Below, in pieces: positions 36,679 to 46,200 of a stretch of DNA of 64,000 nt (position 1 is its first letter; each line of letters begins with the position of its first letter). The notes beneath the pieces are model-generated. The model was given only the letters and a program-made list of their open reading frames with translations, searched no databases and had not been told where the DNA came from. This DNA comes from Virgibacillus salexigens (GTDB taxonomy: Bacteria > Bacillota > Bacilli > Bacillales > Amphibacillaceae), in contig NZ_BNEO01000005.1 in NCBI RefSeq assembly GCF_014905415.1, positions 186,001 through 250,000 on the forward strand, in the 5' to 3' direction. The position numbers and the translations under genes were made by a program.

Positions 36679-38015
36679 GGCTGCAATCTCAGCTAAATGC
36701 TGCATTTACTACTCTATTATTAATCGTCATGGCGATAACGGGATATTTGATTTACTCTTTAATTTTGGACATGCTTATTCAAGATGAGCAACGGCAATTA
36801 AGGCAAAAAGGAGATTTATTAATTGAGGTTCTAAATGAACAGTACGGTAACACGAGTATAAGTAATTTAGAGGAGTTTCTCCAGGATCAAGATTTACAAT
36901 TATTTATATATGATCGTAATCAAAATGCCGTCGTATCACCATTACCTAAATCGGTTGTTGCTGAATTCTTTCGTACCAATGATTTTTCCGATAAAAATGA
37001 AACGTTATGGGAGTATAAAAATGATAAATACGTTACTTCGCGAATTCTAATTAGACCTGAAAGTACAGGATTAGAGTTAATTTTATTAACCCCACTTAGT
37101 GATATTGAATCTGTTCAACAGAATTTTATTTTCCGGTTACTAATTGTATTCTTGATAGGTGGCGCTATTGCAACAATTCTGAGTTATATATTTACACGTA
37201 AATTAGTAACGCCACTTTCTAAATTAAAAAAACAATTGAAGAAAATCGAAAAACGTCAATTTAATTCCATGGAGAGAATTCACGCTACTGGGGAAATTAA
37301 GGAAGTGGAACAAAGTGTATTTGAGATGGCAAACGAACTACAGAGGTATATTAATTCTCAACAAACTTTCTTTCAAAATGCAAGCCATGAACTAAAAACG
37401 CCATTGATGACAATCCAAGGGTATGCAGAAGGAATCCGGGATAAGATTTTTGATGCGAATGAAGAAGAAAAGGGCTTGGAAGTGATGGTAACAGAAGTTA
37501 AACGCTTGAAAAAAATAATTAATGAAATGGTCCTATTAGCTAAATTAGATAGTGAACCAGATGTTTATAATCCTGAAATGTTACAGTTATCTGTTATCTT
37601 GGAGCAAGTAGTGGATCGGGCTTTGCCAATTGTTAATGAAAATGGAGTTGAATTAAAGCACAGCATGGAGGGGTCACCAGAATTATACGCTGATGGTGAA
37701 AAGTTATTACGTGCCCTTTTAAATCTTACCTTTAATGGCATACGTCATGCGAACGAAAAGGTAAGCTTGCATATTAAACAAGAAAACAAGCGAATCCTGA
37801 TTACTGTAGAGGACGATGGTGAGGGGATATCCGAAAACCTTATCCCGCAGATATTTCATCGATTTGTAAAAGGAAAGGGTGGAGAAACTGGCCTTGGATT
37901 AGCAATTGCTCGAGCTATTATTGAACAATCTGGTGGCAGAATAACTGTCGATCGCTCACAACTTGGAGGAGCAAAATTCCAAATAGAATTTTTCGAGCAG
38001 CATTTAGAACGATGA
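36675..38015 (+). CDS. cssS: Sensor histidine kinase CssS
   Basis: 446 residues. Two membrane segments (about 8-33 and 152-173) enclose an extracellular sensor of roughly 120 residues. HAMP follows, then His238 in FFQNASHELKTPL, N box LLNLTFNGIRHANE, and G boxes EDDGEGI and GETGLGLAIARAI. It senses secretion or heat stress and phosphorylates CssR. Assignment rests on the pairing with CssR and the divergent htr gene. Confidence 0.88.
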   Translation: MRLQSQLNAAFTTLLLIVMAITGYLIYSLILDMLIQDEQRQLRQKGDLLIEVLNEQYGNTSISNLEEFLQDQDLQLFIYDRNQNAVVSPLPKSVVAEFFRTNDFSDKNETLWEYKNDKYVTSRILIRPESTGLELILLTPLSDIESVQQNFIFRLLIVFLIGGAIATILSYIFTRKLVTPLSKLKKQLKKIEKRQFNSMERIHATGEIKEVEQSVFEMANELQRYINSQQTFFQNASHELKTPLMTIQGYAEGIRDKIFDANEEEKGLEVMVTEVKRLKKIINEMVLLAKLDSEPDVYNPEMLQLSVILEQVVDRALPIVNENGVELKHSMEGSPELYADGEKLLRALLNLTFNGIRHANEKVSLHIKQENKRILITVEDDGEGISENLIPQIFHRFVKGKGGETGLGLAIARAIIEQSGGRITVDRSQLGGAKFQIEFFEQHLER

Positions 38016-38027
38016 AACTTCAAAACT

Positions 38028-38057
38028 TTTACCTAATACCGGCAAGTGTGTTATAAT
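38028..38057 (+). promoter_or_regulatory. Sigma-A-like promoter of typA
   Basis: TTTACC, 18-base spacer, TATAAT, about 40 bases before the typA start and behind the cssS stop. It suggests typA is expressed independently of cssRS. Confidence 0.6.
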
Positions 38058-38097
38058 TGAATGGTTTGAATCAACTCGTAAATAGAGGAGCTTACGT

Positions 38098-39927
38098 ATG
38101 CAATTAAGAGAAGATATTCGCAACATCGCTATTATTGCCCATGTAGACCATGGTAAAACGACATTAGTCGATCAGCTTTTAAAGTATTCGGGGACATTCC
38201 GCGAAAATGAGCAAGTTAATGAGCGGGCGATGGACTCTGGAGATATTGAGAGAGAACGTGGTATTACTATTTTGGCAAAGAATACCGCGATTAAATATAA
38301 AGACACAGCCATTAATATCCTTGATACGCCTGGCCATGCTGACTTTGGTGGTGAAGTGGAACGAATTATGAAAATGGTTGATGGAGTGGCGTTAGTAGTT
38401 GATGCTTACGAAGGAACGATGCCGCAAACCCGTTTTGTATTAAAAAAAGCACTGGAGCAAAAACTTACCCCAATCGTCGTGCTAAATAAAATTGATCGCC
38501 CAAACGCACGTCCACACGAAGTAATTGATGAAGTGCTTGATTTATTCATTGAGCTTGGTGCAGATGATGACCAACTAGAGTTCCCTGTAGTTTATGCTTC
38601 TGCTTTAAATGGAACTTCAGGGTTTGAACCAGAGGAACAAGAAGAGACGATGGATCCTGTGTTCACCACAATTCTGGATCACATTCCGGCTCCAGTGGAT
38701 AATCGTGAAGAGCCATTACAATTCCAAATAACTTTATTGGATTATAATGATTACGTTGGCCGAATTGGTGTGGGACGTGTAGTACGTGGTAAAATCGCTG
38801 TCGGTCAGCAAGTTGTCATTTTGAAAAAAGATGGTTCGGAAAAATCATTCCGTATTACTAAATTATTTGGGTTTATAGGCTTAAAACGGATAGAAATTAA
38901 AGAAGCAGTTGCGGGAGATATTGTAGCAGTTGCTGGAATGGAAGATATTAATGTAGGTGAAACGATATGTCCACAGGATCATATCGAAGGACTGCCTTGG
39001 TTACGTATTGATGAACCTACCTTACAAATGACTTTTCTTGTTAACAACAGCCCATTTGCTGGGAGAGAAGGAAAATATATTACGTCACGTCGAATTGAAG
39101 AACGATTGCTAAAACAATTAGAAACAGATGTTAGTCTGAGAGTGGAGCCAACAGATTCACCTGATGCTTGGATTGTGTCAGGGCGTGGGGAACTACATCT
39201 ATCCATTTTGATTGAAAATATGCGTCGTGAAGGATATGAATTACAACTATCGAAACCGCAAGTTATTATTAAAGAAATAGATGGTGTAAAGTGTGAACCT
39301 GTAGAACGGGTACAAGTCGATGTACCTGAAGAATATACAGGAGCGATTATGGAATCTTTAGGGGAAAGAAAAGGTGAAATGCTTGATATGGTTAACCAAG
39401 GAAATGGTCAAGTACGCCTTGAATTTAAAGTTCCATCACGAGGACTGCTTGGGTATTCAACAGAATTCATGTCGCAAACACGTGGGTATGGAATCCTAAA
39501 CCATACGTTCGATGGATATGAACCAATTATAAAAGGACAAGTTGGTGGAAGAAGAGAAGGTGTCCTAGTAGCACTAGAAAACGGTAAAGCATCAACTTAT
39601 GGTATTATGCAATTGGAAGATCGTGGTGTTATCTTTGTTAACCCAGGTACGGAGGTTTATTCCGGTATGATTGTAGGAGAACATAATCGGGATAATGACT
39701 TAACGGTTAATATTACAAAGGAAAAACATTTAACCAATGTTCGCTCTGCGACAAAAGATCAAACCTCAACCATTCGCAAAACCAGGGAAATGTCTTTAGA
39801 AGAAGCAATTGAGTATCTAAATGATGATGAATATTGTGAAGTAACCCCTGAGACAGTCCGATTACGTAAAAAAATCTTAAATAAGAATGAACGTGAAAAA
39901 GCAGCGAAAAAGAATAAAATAGACTAA
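38098..39927 (+). CDS. typA: Ribosome-binding translational GTPase TypA/BipA
   Basis: 609 residues, the normal length. GTPase motifs: G1 AHVDHGKTTL, switch RERGITILAKN, G3 DTPGHADFGGE, G4 NKIDRP, then domain II, the EF-G-like domains (GRGELHLSILIENMRREG, GLLGYSTEFMSQTRGYG) and the TypA-specific C-terminus. It acts on the ribosome, aiding 50S assembly and growth under stress such as cold. The ATG is preceded by AGAGGAG. Confidence 0.97.
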   Translation: MQLREDIRNIAIIAHVDHGKTTLVDQLLKYSGTFRENEQVNERAMDSGDIERERGITILAKNTAIKYKDTAINILDTPGHADFGGEVERIMKMVDGVALVVDAYEGTMPQTRFVLKKALEQKLTPIVVLNKIDRPNARPHEVIDEVLDLFIELGADDDQLEFPVVYASALNGTSGFEPEEQEETMDPVFTTILDHIPAPVDNREEPLQFQITLLDYNDYVGRIGVGRVVRGKIAVGQQVVILKKDGSEKSFRITKLFGFIGLKRIEIKEAVAGDIVAVAGMEDINVGETICPQDHIEGLPWLRIDEPTLQMTFLVNNSPFAGREGKYITSRRIEERLLKQLETDVSLRVEPTDSPDAWIVSGRGELHLSILIENMRREGYELQLSKPQVIIKEIDGVKCEPVERVQVDVPEEYTGAIMESLGERKGEMLDMVNQGNGQVRLEFKVPSRGLLGYSTEFMSQTRGYGILNHTFDGYEPIIKGQVGGRREGVLVALENGKASTYGIMQLEDRGVIFVNPGTEVYSGMIVGEHNRDNDLTVNITKEKHLTNVRSATKDQTSTIRKTREMSLEEAIEYLNDDEYCEVTPETVRLRKKILNKNEREKAAKKNKID

Positions 39928-39961
39928 GAAACGTAAAACACTGAAAGTATTGCTTTCAGTC

Positions 39962-39999
39962 AGCTTGTAGAAAAATCTTATGTTTTTCTACAAGCTTTT
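39962..39999 (+). terminator. Terminator of typA
   Basis: AGCTTGTAGAAAAA and its complement form a 14-bp stem with a 7-base loop, followed by six T. A smaller hairpin (CTGAAAG/CTTTCAG) lies just before it at 39941-39959. Confidence 0.92.
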
Positions 40000-40010
40000 T
40001 TGTGCGCCCG

Positions 40011-40105
40011 TGCGGTACCACTCGCTTTCTGCGGACGAAAGCCCGAGCCTCCTCGTGAAAATCCCACTGCAGGGGCTTTTTCCGCAGGAGTTTCGTGGTA
40101 TTCGT
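40011..40105. repeat. GC-rich intergenic hairpin repeat
   Basis: TACCACTCGCTTTCTGCGGA at the left can pair imperfectly with TCCGCAGGAGTTTCGTGGTA at the right, with GAGCCTCCTCG in between. The pattern (CTTTCTGCGG, GAGCCTCCTCG, CCGCAGGAGT) is that of a repeat common between genes of Bacillaceae. Related sequence is near 30990. Confidence 0.6.
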
Positions 40106-40332
40106 CCTTCACCTAACTTACCTTGGATAGGGTGAGGGGGCACTCCATTTCCAATACATTTTGCCTATCTTTTTTTGATTGAAACAAAACCATTACTGCC
40201 TTTAAGAATTCTATCTAAAAATAACAAAGAAAAGATGGAATTTCAGGAAAAAAAGCAAGAAAAGACTGTAGTGTTTTCGTTACTAAATTTAGGGAATAAT
40301 CAAAATAGATTAGTAAAACGAATAATGATGAG

Positions 40333-41451
40333 GTGTTGTGTATTCGGGAATTCTACGTATTCTTTATCATGGTTGTTATCGTTTTGGTATCTGCATGTGC
40401 ACAAGATAACGATTCGAATTCGTCTCAAAAAGATCAAGCGTCACAAGAATCAAAAACCACTGAAGAAACAGATCAAGGAATCGAAAAGAAAGTAATAGCT
40501 TCTAATTTGCAAGAACCGTGGGAAATTGAGCAAGTAGATAGCTCGCTGTATATTAGCGAGCGAACCGGTTCTATTGTGAAAGTGGAAGCGGGCGAAGTTA
40601 ATCGAAAACCCGTACAATTTGATGCTAGTTTATCCCAGCAAGCTGAAGCTGGATTATTGGGGTTAGCGTTCCCAGAGAATTTCTCACAAACAAATACGGC
40701 AATTGCTTATTATTCCTACGAACAAAATGGAGCATATTATCAACGTGTAGTGACAGTAGAGGAGACCGAAGAACAATGGAGAGAAAAAAGTATATTACTT
40801 GATAAAATCCCAGGAGGAGAGTTCCATCAAGGTGGAAGAATGGAGATTGGGCCAGATAATAAGTTGTATATTACTACAGGTGATGCTACGAATCCTGAAT
40901 CAGCTCAAGATATGGAGAGCCTTGCTGGGAAAATTCTTCGGATGAATCTTGACGGTACCGTTCCCAATGATAATCCGCAACAAGATTCCTATGTTTTTTC
41001 TTACGGTCATCGTAACCCACAGGGTTTAGCTTGGGGGAAAGGCAGTCAGTTATATGCAACCGAACATGGTTCAAGCGCAACAGATGAAATAAATCAGATC
41101 GAAGCAGGCAATAATTATGGTTGGCCGGAGATACAGGGTGATGAGACAAAAGAAGGAATGAAAACTCCGATTATCCATTCAGGTGAAGATACTTGGGCTC
41201 CTTCTGGAATGACCTATTTACATGGCAAGTTTTATTTTGCTTCTTTAAGAGGGGAAGCACTTCGCCAATTTGATCCCTTAAAGGAAACCGAAACAGCAAT
41301 TATTTCAGATGTTGGTAGGGTACGAGATGTAATGGCTGACCAGAATGGATTGTATATTATTACGAACAATACAGATGGACGAGGAAATCCAGCAGAGAAT
41401 GATGATCAGTTAATGTACATTCCAATACCAAAAAATCAGCTGCATCAATAG
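40333..41451 (+). CDS. Sugar dehydrogenase lipoprotein (PQQ-dependent glucose/sorbosone dehydrogenase fold)
   Basis: 372 residues. A signal peptide with lipobox VSAC precedes a Gln/Ser-rich linker and a six-bladed beta-propeller typical of soluble aldose dehydrogenases: GLLGLAFPENF, GGEFHQGGRMEIGPDNKLYITTGD, YGHRNPQGLAW, EHGSSATDEINQIEAGNNYGWP. Members oxidise sugars at the cell surface using PQQ or a related acceptor. Whether this organism makes PQQ is unknown. The start is a GTG at 40333 or TTG at 40336, both next to GATGAGG; spacing is poor for both. A weak hairpin follows at 41457-41489. Confidence 0.85.
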   Translation: MLCIREFYVFFIMVVIVLVSACAQDNDSNSSQKDQASQESKTTEETDQGIEKKVIASNLQEPWEIEQVDSSLYISERTGSIVKVEAGEVNRKPVQFDASLSQQAEAGLLGLAFPENFSQTNTAIAYYSYEQNGAYYQRVVTVEETEEQWREKSILLDKIPGGEFHQGGRMEIGPDNKLYITTGDATNPESAQDMESLAGKILRMNLDGTVPNDNPQQDSYVFSYGHRNPQGLAWGKGSQLYATEHGSSATDEINQIEAGNNYGWPEIQGDETKEGMKTPIIHSGEDTWAPSGMTYLHGKFYFASLRGEALRQFDPLKETETAIISDVGRVRDVMADQNGLYIITNNTDGRGNPAENDDQLMYIPIPKNQLHQ

Positions 41452-41675
41452 TATAAAATAGTGGACCTTGTATAAAAACAAGGTTCGCTATCCATCCTTT
41501 TCTTAGGGCCTTTTGTGTTACTTCTCCCCAGCTATTTTATAGTGCTATGTCTTTAATTGGCTCATCTTATAAAGATTTTCATATATTATGCGCCATGTTG
41601 AATCATTCGGCAAATCACATATATATATGCTAGTATAACTAGGATAAAGGAAATCAAGAAAGGAGCTTGCTTATC

Positions 41676-41948
41676 ATGCGAAGGTTTTGGAAACGTATTG
41701 GATTCCTATTTACATTTCAACGGTCTATTTCATTTTTAAAAGATTTCTTTGTGGAAAAGGAAGTTACAAAATCAAAAAAGATTTTGTTTGCTGTATTAAT
41801 TATCGGCTATTTCTTATTTCCATTTGATTTAATTCCTGATTTTCTATTCGGCTTAGGTCTTGTAGATGATGTTTCAATAGCAATTTTATTATTGCAATGG
41901 ATGATTAAAATGGCTCCCCAGCACTTAAAAGAGAAGTATTCGTTCTAG
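41676..41948 (+). CDS. YkvA-like small membrane protein (DUF1232)
   Basis: About 90 residues. The DUF1232 core LFPFDLIPDFLFGLGLVDDVSIA is clear, with two hydrophobic segments on either side. Function unknown, membrane associated. ATG 41676 follows AAAGGAG with ten bases between; a TTG at 41667 is too close. Confidence 0.85.
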   Translation: MRRFWKRIGFLFTFQRSISFLKDFFVEKEVTKSKKILFAVLIIGYFLFPFDLIPDFLFGLGLVDDVSIAILLLQWMIKMAPQHLKEKYSF

Positions 41949-41970
41949 AATTAGGTAAGAGCGTCTATTG

Positions 41971-42837
41971 CTAACCTTCCATTCTTTTCAGTGGCAGTGT
42001 GCAGCAGCGGAAGGATCCGCCTGATTTTATAATTTCAGAAAAAGCGATTTCAGCTACTTTAAACCCAGCTTGTTCCATCTTCCTATTTAAGGCGCGGTTT
42101 TCAGGTAGACTTACGATTGTGTTGTTACCAATCGCAAGAACGTTCGGCCCCATCGCGAATTGCTCTTCATCCGTGACTTCAATAACCGTGTACCATGTCT
42201 TCAAGTATTGATAAGCAGCTTTATCTATCCCAGCTGGATATACGAGGGCGGTATGCTCCCCAATAATAGTCAATACACAATCCAAATGAAGAATATCCTC
42301 TCTTAGTTTTACGGATCGTATATAATGGTTAGGCAATACTTGCTGTAACTGTTGGATAGCTTTTCTGCTCGTACGATGGCTGTTTCCTATCCAAATGGTT
42401 TTACCATCAACTAGTACATCTCCGCCCTCGATTGCTGATGATATCGTAGCATTGTATTGCAGGTTATTTTGCTGTAGCCAGTCTCTTAAAACAGCAGTCT
42501 CTGGATGACGAACCTCTTCTTTCATTAATGATATAAATAACGTATCCTCAATGACAAATCCGATATCTCTTGTATAGACCTGTTCATTTAATTCTTCCTT
42601 CGTTGGTAATTCGCTTACATGGGTTCCTTCTGACTCTAAGAAAAGTTTAAAATCATGGTGCTGCTGCAGAGCCTTATCTCGGTTGATGTTATCTTTTAGA
42701 TAATGCTCCTGTGTTTCATTAATCACTTCTTCAATTTTCATGTTGGTTGGTGGTACAAGAATAACTTCTTGTAATGCGTCATATTCGTTTTCGCAATAAA
42801 TAGTCATAGGTTGGTTTTCGGGCAAAGCTTTTGTCAT
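41971..42837 (-). CDS. Arginine deiminase-family hydrolase (DDAH-like)
   Basis: About 288 residues with the five-bladed guanidine-modifying fold: YTRDIGFVIEDTLF, IEGGDVLVDGKTIWIG, LHLDCVLTIIGEHTALVYP (catalytic His region) and the C-terminal nucleophile Cys in GGSFRCCTLPLKR. Members hydrolyse dimethylarginine or related guanidines, and other members are amidinotransferases. ATG 42837 is preferred because ATGGAGG precedes it; an earlier ATG at 42852 is that site itself. Single gene, convergent to the DUF1232 gene. Confidence 0.85.
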   Translation of the reverse strand: MTKALPENQPMTIYCENEYDALQEVILVPPTNMKIEEVINETQEHYLKDNINRDKALQQHHDFKLFLESEGTHVSELPTKEELNEQVYTRDIGFVIEDTLFISLMKEEVRHPETAVLRDWLQQNNLQYNATISSAIEGGDVLVDGKTIWIGNSHRTSRKAIQQLQQVLPNHYIRSVKLREDILHLDCVLTIIGEHTALVYPAGIDKAAYQYLKTWYTVIEVTDEEQFAMGPNVLAIGNNTIVSLPENRALNRKMEQAGFKVAEIAFSEIIKSGGSFRCCTLPLKRMEG

Positions 42838-42942
42838 TTGTTGAACCTCCATTACTTGTTTACCTATTCTTCCCTGTTTGTTAAAGAAAGAAACAAAAAA
42901 AGGACTGCTTACAGCCCTTTTTCTGTAGGATCGTATCCTTTG

Positions 42943-43122
42943 TCAATGTTTATTATGTTCTTCTTCATTTGGTATATACTTTGCAAAATAAGCTGCGAAT
43001 AATAAAAATATAAAGGACAATCCCCATGAAACAATACCGTTCCATTGAAAGTCTATACGTAATCCAACAACTAAGATAACCGCACTTAAACCAATGAAGA
43101 ACACTGTTAAGTAACGTTTCAC
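42943..43122 (-). CDS. Small membrane protein
   Basis: About 59 residues with two membrane segments (YLTVFFIGLSAVILVVGL and GIVSWGLSFIFLLFAAYFA) and a charged tail EEEHNKH. A GTG at 43122 follows CGAGGTG with six bases between. Followed on the minus strand by an A/T-flanked hairpin near 42897-42920. Family not recognised; function unknown. Confidence 0.7.
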   Translation of the reverse strand: MKRYLTVFFIGLSAVILVVGLRIDFQWNGIVSWGLSFIFLLFAAYFAKYIPNEEEHNKH

Positions 43123-43229
43123 GTAAAACACCTCGATTACTTAGGTACATAGTTCCATCGTATTGTATGCATATATTATAATATGTGTCTTCAAAAATTT
43201 ATATTAACAGGTTCTAAAAATTGGACTTT

Positions 43230-44186
43230 TTATTGCCCAGCAACATCTCTTTTCGTAAAAAACAGCCAAGACAATACTAAAAATACAATATAATAAACAA
43301 TTAAAACACTGATGGAAAAGCCAAAGGTCATTCCTTCTATCCAGGGAGTATTGCCAGCGGCATATCTACTAAGGTCTGTGTTTGCAAATAATATATACTT
43401 GGCCCATTCTTTGTCTGCAAAGAAGCCAACGATAGAATTTCCCGCCATCATTAAAAATATTGCTGTACCGATAGCAAGTGCACTATTACGGAAGATGGAA
43501 GATATCATAAACGCAAACGTAGCCATCATAATTAGGTTAACCATACTATAACCATACTCAGTAAAAATGGAACCGACTAGTGAAACAACTTCGAATCCTC
43601 CCGAACCATCATTTGTTACAATAGAAGGATTAACCCCTTCTACGCCAAAGAAAATAGCGCCAATAATCCATGAAAAAGCAAAAACAAAAATAGAAGTAAA
43701 TAATGAGAATAATAACACAGAAAGATATTTTGATAATAAGATTCCACTTCTGCTAATTGGGCGGATAAGCAAAAGCTTAATTGTTCCCCAACGGAATTCG
43801 TTTGCTACAATTCCTGCCGCGATAATAATAGTTAGTAAGCTAACTACAGATAAAAAGGCTAGATTTTCTTGGACAAATTTCCAGGCACCATATGCTTCAG
43901 GCTGGATATCATGTTCTAAATAATAGTTATTCTTTTCAATTTGTTGTGAATTATAGTCTGCCATCATTTCCTCATTTTGCATCTCTTCTTTCAAGGCAGC
44001 ATTCTCTTCTTGCAATACTTCTCGCCAGTTGTCATCTTGATATTGTTCTGTTGAATTACCGAAATTGTTTGTCATAACTGCCATGCCAAGAATTAATAAG
44101 GCTAAGACAATGTACATTGCCCACGTTGATTTTTGAATATAGATTTTGATTTGTTCATTGTAGATAAGGCTTACCAGTTTACTCAA
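43230..44186 (-). CDS. ABC-2 type transporter permease
   Basis: About 318 residues. One membrane segment near the start, a long external loop rich in Gln, Asn and Glu, then five more segments: the layout of ABC-2/BcrB-type permeases. A TTG at 44186 is preferred: GGAGAG lies seven bases before it, and the start overlaps the end of the ATPase gene by eight bases. With that ATPase it forms an exporter, maybe for a bacteriocin-like peptide or lipid. No substrate gene is nearby. Confidence 0.85.
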   Translation of the reverse strand: MSKLVSLIYNEQIKIYIQKSTWAMYIVLALLILGMAVMTNNFGNSTEQYQDDNWREVLQEENAALKEEMQNEEMMADYNSQQIEKNNYYLEHDIQPEAYGAWKFVQENLAFLSVVSLLTIIIAAGIVANEFRWGTIKLLLIRPISRSGILLSKYLSVLLFSLFTSIFVFAFSWIIGAIFFGVEGVNPSIVTNDGSGGFEVVSLVGSIFTEYGYSMVNLIMMATFAFMISSIFRNSALAIGTAIFLMMAGNSIVGFFADKEWAKYILFANTDLSRYAAGNTPWIEGMTFGFSISVLIVYYIVFLVLSWLFFTKRDVAGQ

Positions 44187-45096
44187 TTGTATTCTCTCCA
44201 ATCAGTTCAAAAAATTGATCTTCTAGGTTTCCTTTTGCAACATGGATTTGATATACAGCACAATCGTTCTCCATTAATGATTTAATAATTGCGGGAACTT
44301 GTTCCTTTTGACTACGAAACGATAAGAACTCATCGATTCGGACAGCTTCCAATTGATATTGCTCTTGCAAAACCTGTGCTGCTTTATCTATCGGTTCTAC
44401 TTCCATTTGATGAATCAGGTTATGGTCGGCTGCATCACCTCCGACCGTTTGAATAGATATCAGCTCACCATTTTTAATGACACCAATACGATCACACATT
44501 TGTTCAATTTCTGATAATAAATGACTCGAAATAATAATGGCTACCTGTTCTTCTTTTGCAAGCTTTCTTATGTATTGACGAATTTCTCGAATTCCTGCTG
44601 GATCTAACCCATTTGTTGGTTCATCTAAAATTAAAACAGAAGGATTATGGAGTAAGGCTTGAGCAATTCCTAGACGTTGACGCATCCCTAAAGAATATTT
44701 ACCTACCTTGTCGTTAATTGGTTTTTCAAGACCAACAAGGGTGACAACTTCTTGTACACGTTCCTTTGTTACTTCTGGCATCATTCTGGCGTAATGCATT
44801 AAATTCTGCCATCCGCTCATAAACGGATACATTTCTGGATTCTCAACAATGGCACCTACCTCCTTTACAGCCTCCTTATAATTTGTTGAAATGCTATTTC
44901 CGAGAATACGAACATCTCCAGCCGATAATTTCATTAAACCTACCATCATTCGAATTGTAGTCGTTTTTCCTGCGCCATTTGGACCAATAAAACCAAATAC
45001 TTCTCCTTTATAAATAGAGAATGATAATCCTTTAATAATTTCTTTGTTTCCTACTGATTTTTTAACATCGATTAATTCCATCGCTGTTTCCGGCAT
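44179..45096 (-). CDS. ABC transporter ATP-binding protein (BcrA-like)
   Basis: 305 residues. Walker A GPNGAGKTT, Q loop AIVENPEMYPFMSG, signature YSLGMRQRLGIAQAL, Walker B VLILDEPTNGLDP and His switch ISSHLLSEIEQ. The extra C-terminal domain of about 80 residues fits the BcrA/CcmA drug and bacteriocin resistance group. First gene of the two-gene exporter operon. TAGGAGG lies before ATG 45096. Confidence 0.92.
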   Translation of the reverse strand: MPETAMELIDVKKSVGNKEIIKGLSFSIYKGEVFGFIGPNGAGKTTTIRMMVGLMKLSAGDVRILGNSISTNYKEAVKEVGAIVENPEMYPFMSGWQNLMHYARMMPEVTKERVQEVVTLVGLEKPINDKVGKYSLGMRQRLGIAQALLHNPSVLILDEPTNGLDPAGIREIRQYIRKLAKEEQVAIIISSHLLSEIEQMCDRIGVIKNGELISIQTVGGDAADHNLIHQMEVEPIDKAAQVLQEQYQLEAVRIDEFLSFRSQKEQVPAIIKSLMENDCAVYQIHVAKGNLEDQFFELIGENTIE

Positions 45097-45284
45097 TTTT
45101 AAACCTCCTATATCATTGTTATTAGGTATTACGTAGGGGCTTACTAGATTGTTTCATTCCTTCAAAAAAAATCCAATATATAAAGAGGAAATTCCTCTTC
45201 ATATATTGGTGTTTGTCTATTTATAGGGGGAATTGAATGATGAATGTCCAGCAATTGTCTGTCCAATCTTTGTTTAATCGTATC

Positions 45285-45446
45285 TTATTTAATCAAATCA
45301 GGGTTTTCGTTTTTTGCTTCACGGACTCTTGATTTACGATATCCACCAGCGATGTCCGCATGTTTGAAGTCCTTTGAATAATGAACTTCTTGTGCGTCAG
45401 TCAACTGTTTGTTTTTCGTTGGTTGATATTGTGTATTTCTACTCAT
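45285..45446 (-). CDS. Short hydrophilic protein, 53 residues
   Basis: Frame MSRNTQYQPTKNKQLTDAQE to NENPDLIK, 53 codons, too short for most gene finders. GAAAGGA precedes the ATG at 45446. The composition (Lys, Asn, Gln, Asp), with no Cys and no hydrophobic run, resembles small spore or stress peptides of Bacilli. I cannot name the family. It sits alone in a 540-base gap between the ABC exporter and the sigma factor gene. Confidence 0.55.
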   Translation of the reverse strand: MSRNTQYQPTKNKQLTDAQEVHYSKDFKHADIAGGYRKSRVREAKNENPDLIK

Positions 45447-45636
45447 CTTTTAAAAATCCTTTCTTAAAAATGGTTACATTTCTCGTATTCCCGTTAGAAA
45501 TATACTTAAACGTAAAAAATTGATCCATTTACAGCGCTTTATACGTTTCCTCTTTAGATGATTAGAAGATGCTGCTTTTATGAATTCGATCAAACCTATG
45601 ATATTCTATAGGCATATTGCTATAAAGGAGAATAGG

Positions 45637-46200
45637 ATGCGAGAACAAGATATTGAATTATTTCATCGCGTACAGAATAAAGATGAAGTCGCTTTAGAGC
45701 TACTTTATGATCGCTATGAGAAATTACTCTTTTCTTTTTCTTTTCGTATGACCAATAATAAATTCTTGGCGGAAGAAGCCGTTCAGGATGTGTTTACTAA
45801 ACTTTGGTCAAAATCATTGCCTTATTCGGAAGAAAAGGGTAAATTTTCATCTTGGTTGTTAACTATTACACGCAATGCCTGTCTTGATTTATTAAGAAAA
45901 AAGAAATCAAATGATTATGAGCTAAAGGAGAGGGACGCTCTTCAAGAAGATAATGATCCTTCTCCAGAAGAAACAGCTGAATGGAAAGAACAGCATGAAG
46001 AGATACAACATGCGATTAAGGAGTTAAAAACAGAACAGCAGGAAATTATTAATTTGTTCTATTTTAGAGGATTTACTCAGTCCCAAATTGCAAAGAAGTG
46101 TAACCTTCCGTTAGGTACAGTTAAAGGAAGAGTTCGTCTTTCGCTACAACACTTAAATAAAATACTGACTAAGAAAAAAGAAAGGGGGATTCGTGAATGA
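45637..46200 (+). CDS. ECF RNA polymerase sigma factor
   Basis: About 187 residues. Region 2 (ALELLYDRYEKLLFSFSFRM, then EEAVQDVFTKLWSKS, TITRNACLDLLRKKK) and region 4 (LKTEQQEIINLFYFRGFTQS, LPLGTVKGRVRLSLQ) are complete, with no extra domains. It directs RNA polymerase to a small regulon. ATG 45637 follows ATAAAGGAG. The overlapping next gene is its zinc-finger anti-sigma factor. The genes behind it (anchored protein, sortase) are probable targets, though I could not find a clear ECF promoter. Confidence 0.92.
   Translation: MREQDIELFHRVQNKDEVALELLYDRYEKLLFSFSFRMTNNKFLAEEAVQDVFTKLWSKSLPYSEEKGKFSSWLLTITRNACLDLLRKKKSNDYELKERDALQEDNDPSPEETAEWKEQHEEIQHAIKELKTEQQEIINLFYFRGFTQSQIAKKCNLPLGTVKGRVRLSLQHLNKILTKKKERGIRE

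Noticed and set aside
40175-40495. 106-codon frame overlapping the start of the sugar dehydrogenase gene
   Set aside because: Lysine-rich out-of-frame reading of the signal peptide region; the dehydrogenase frame carries a complete lipoprotein signal and conserved domain.
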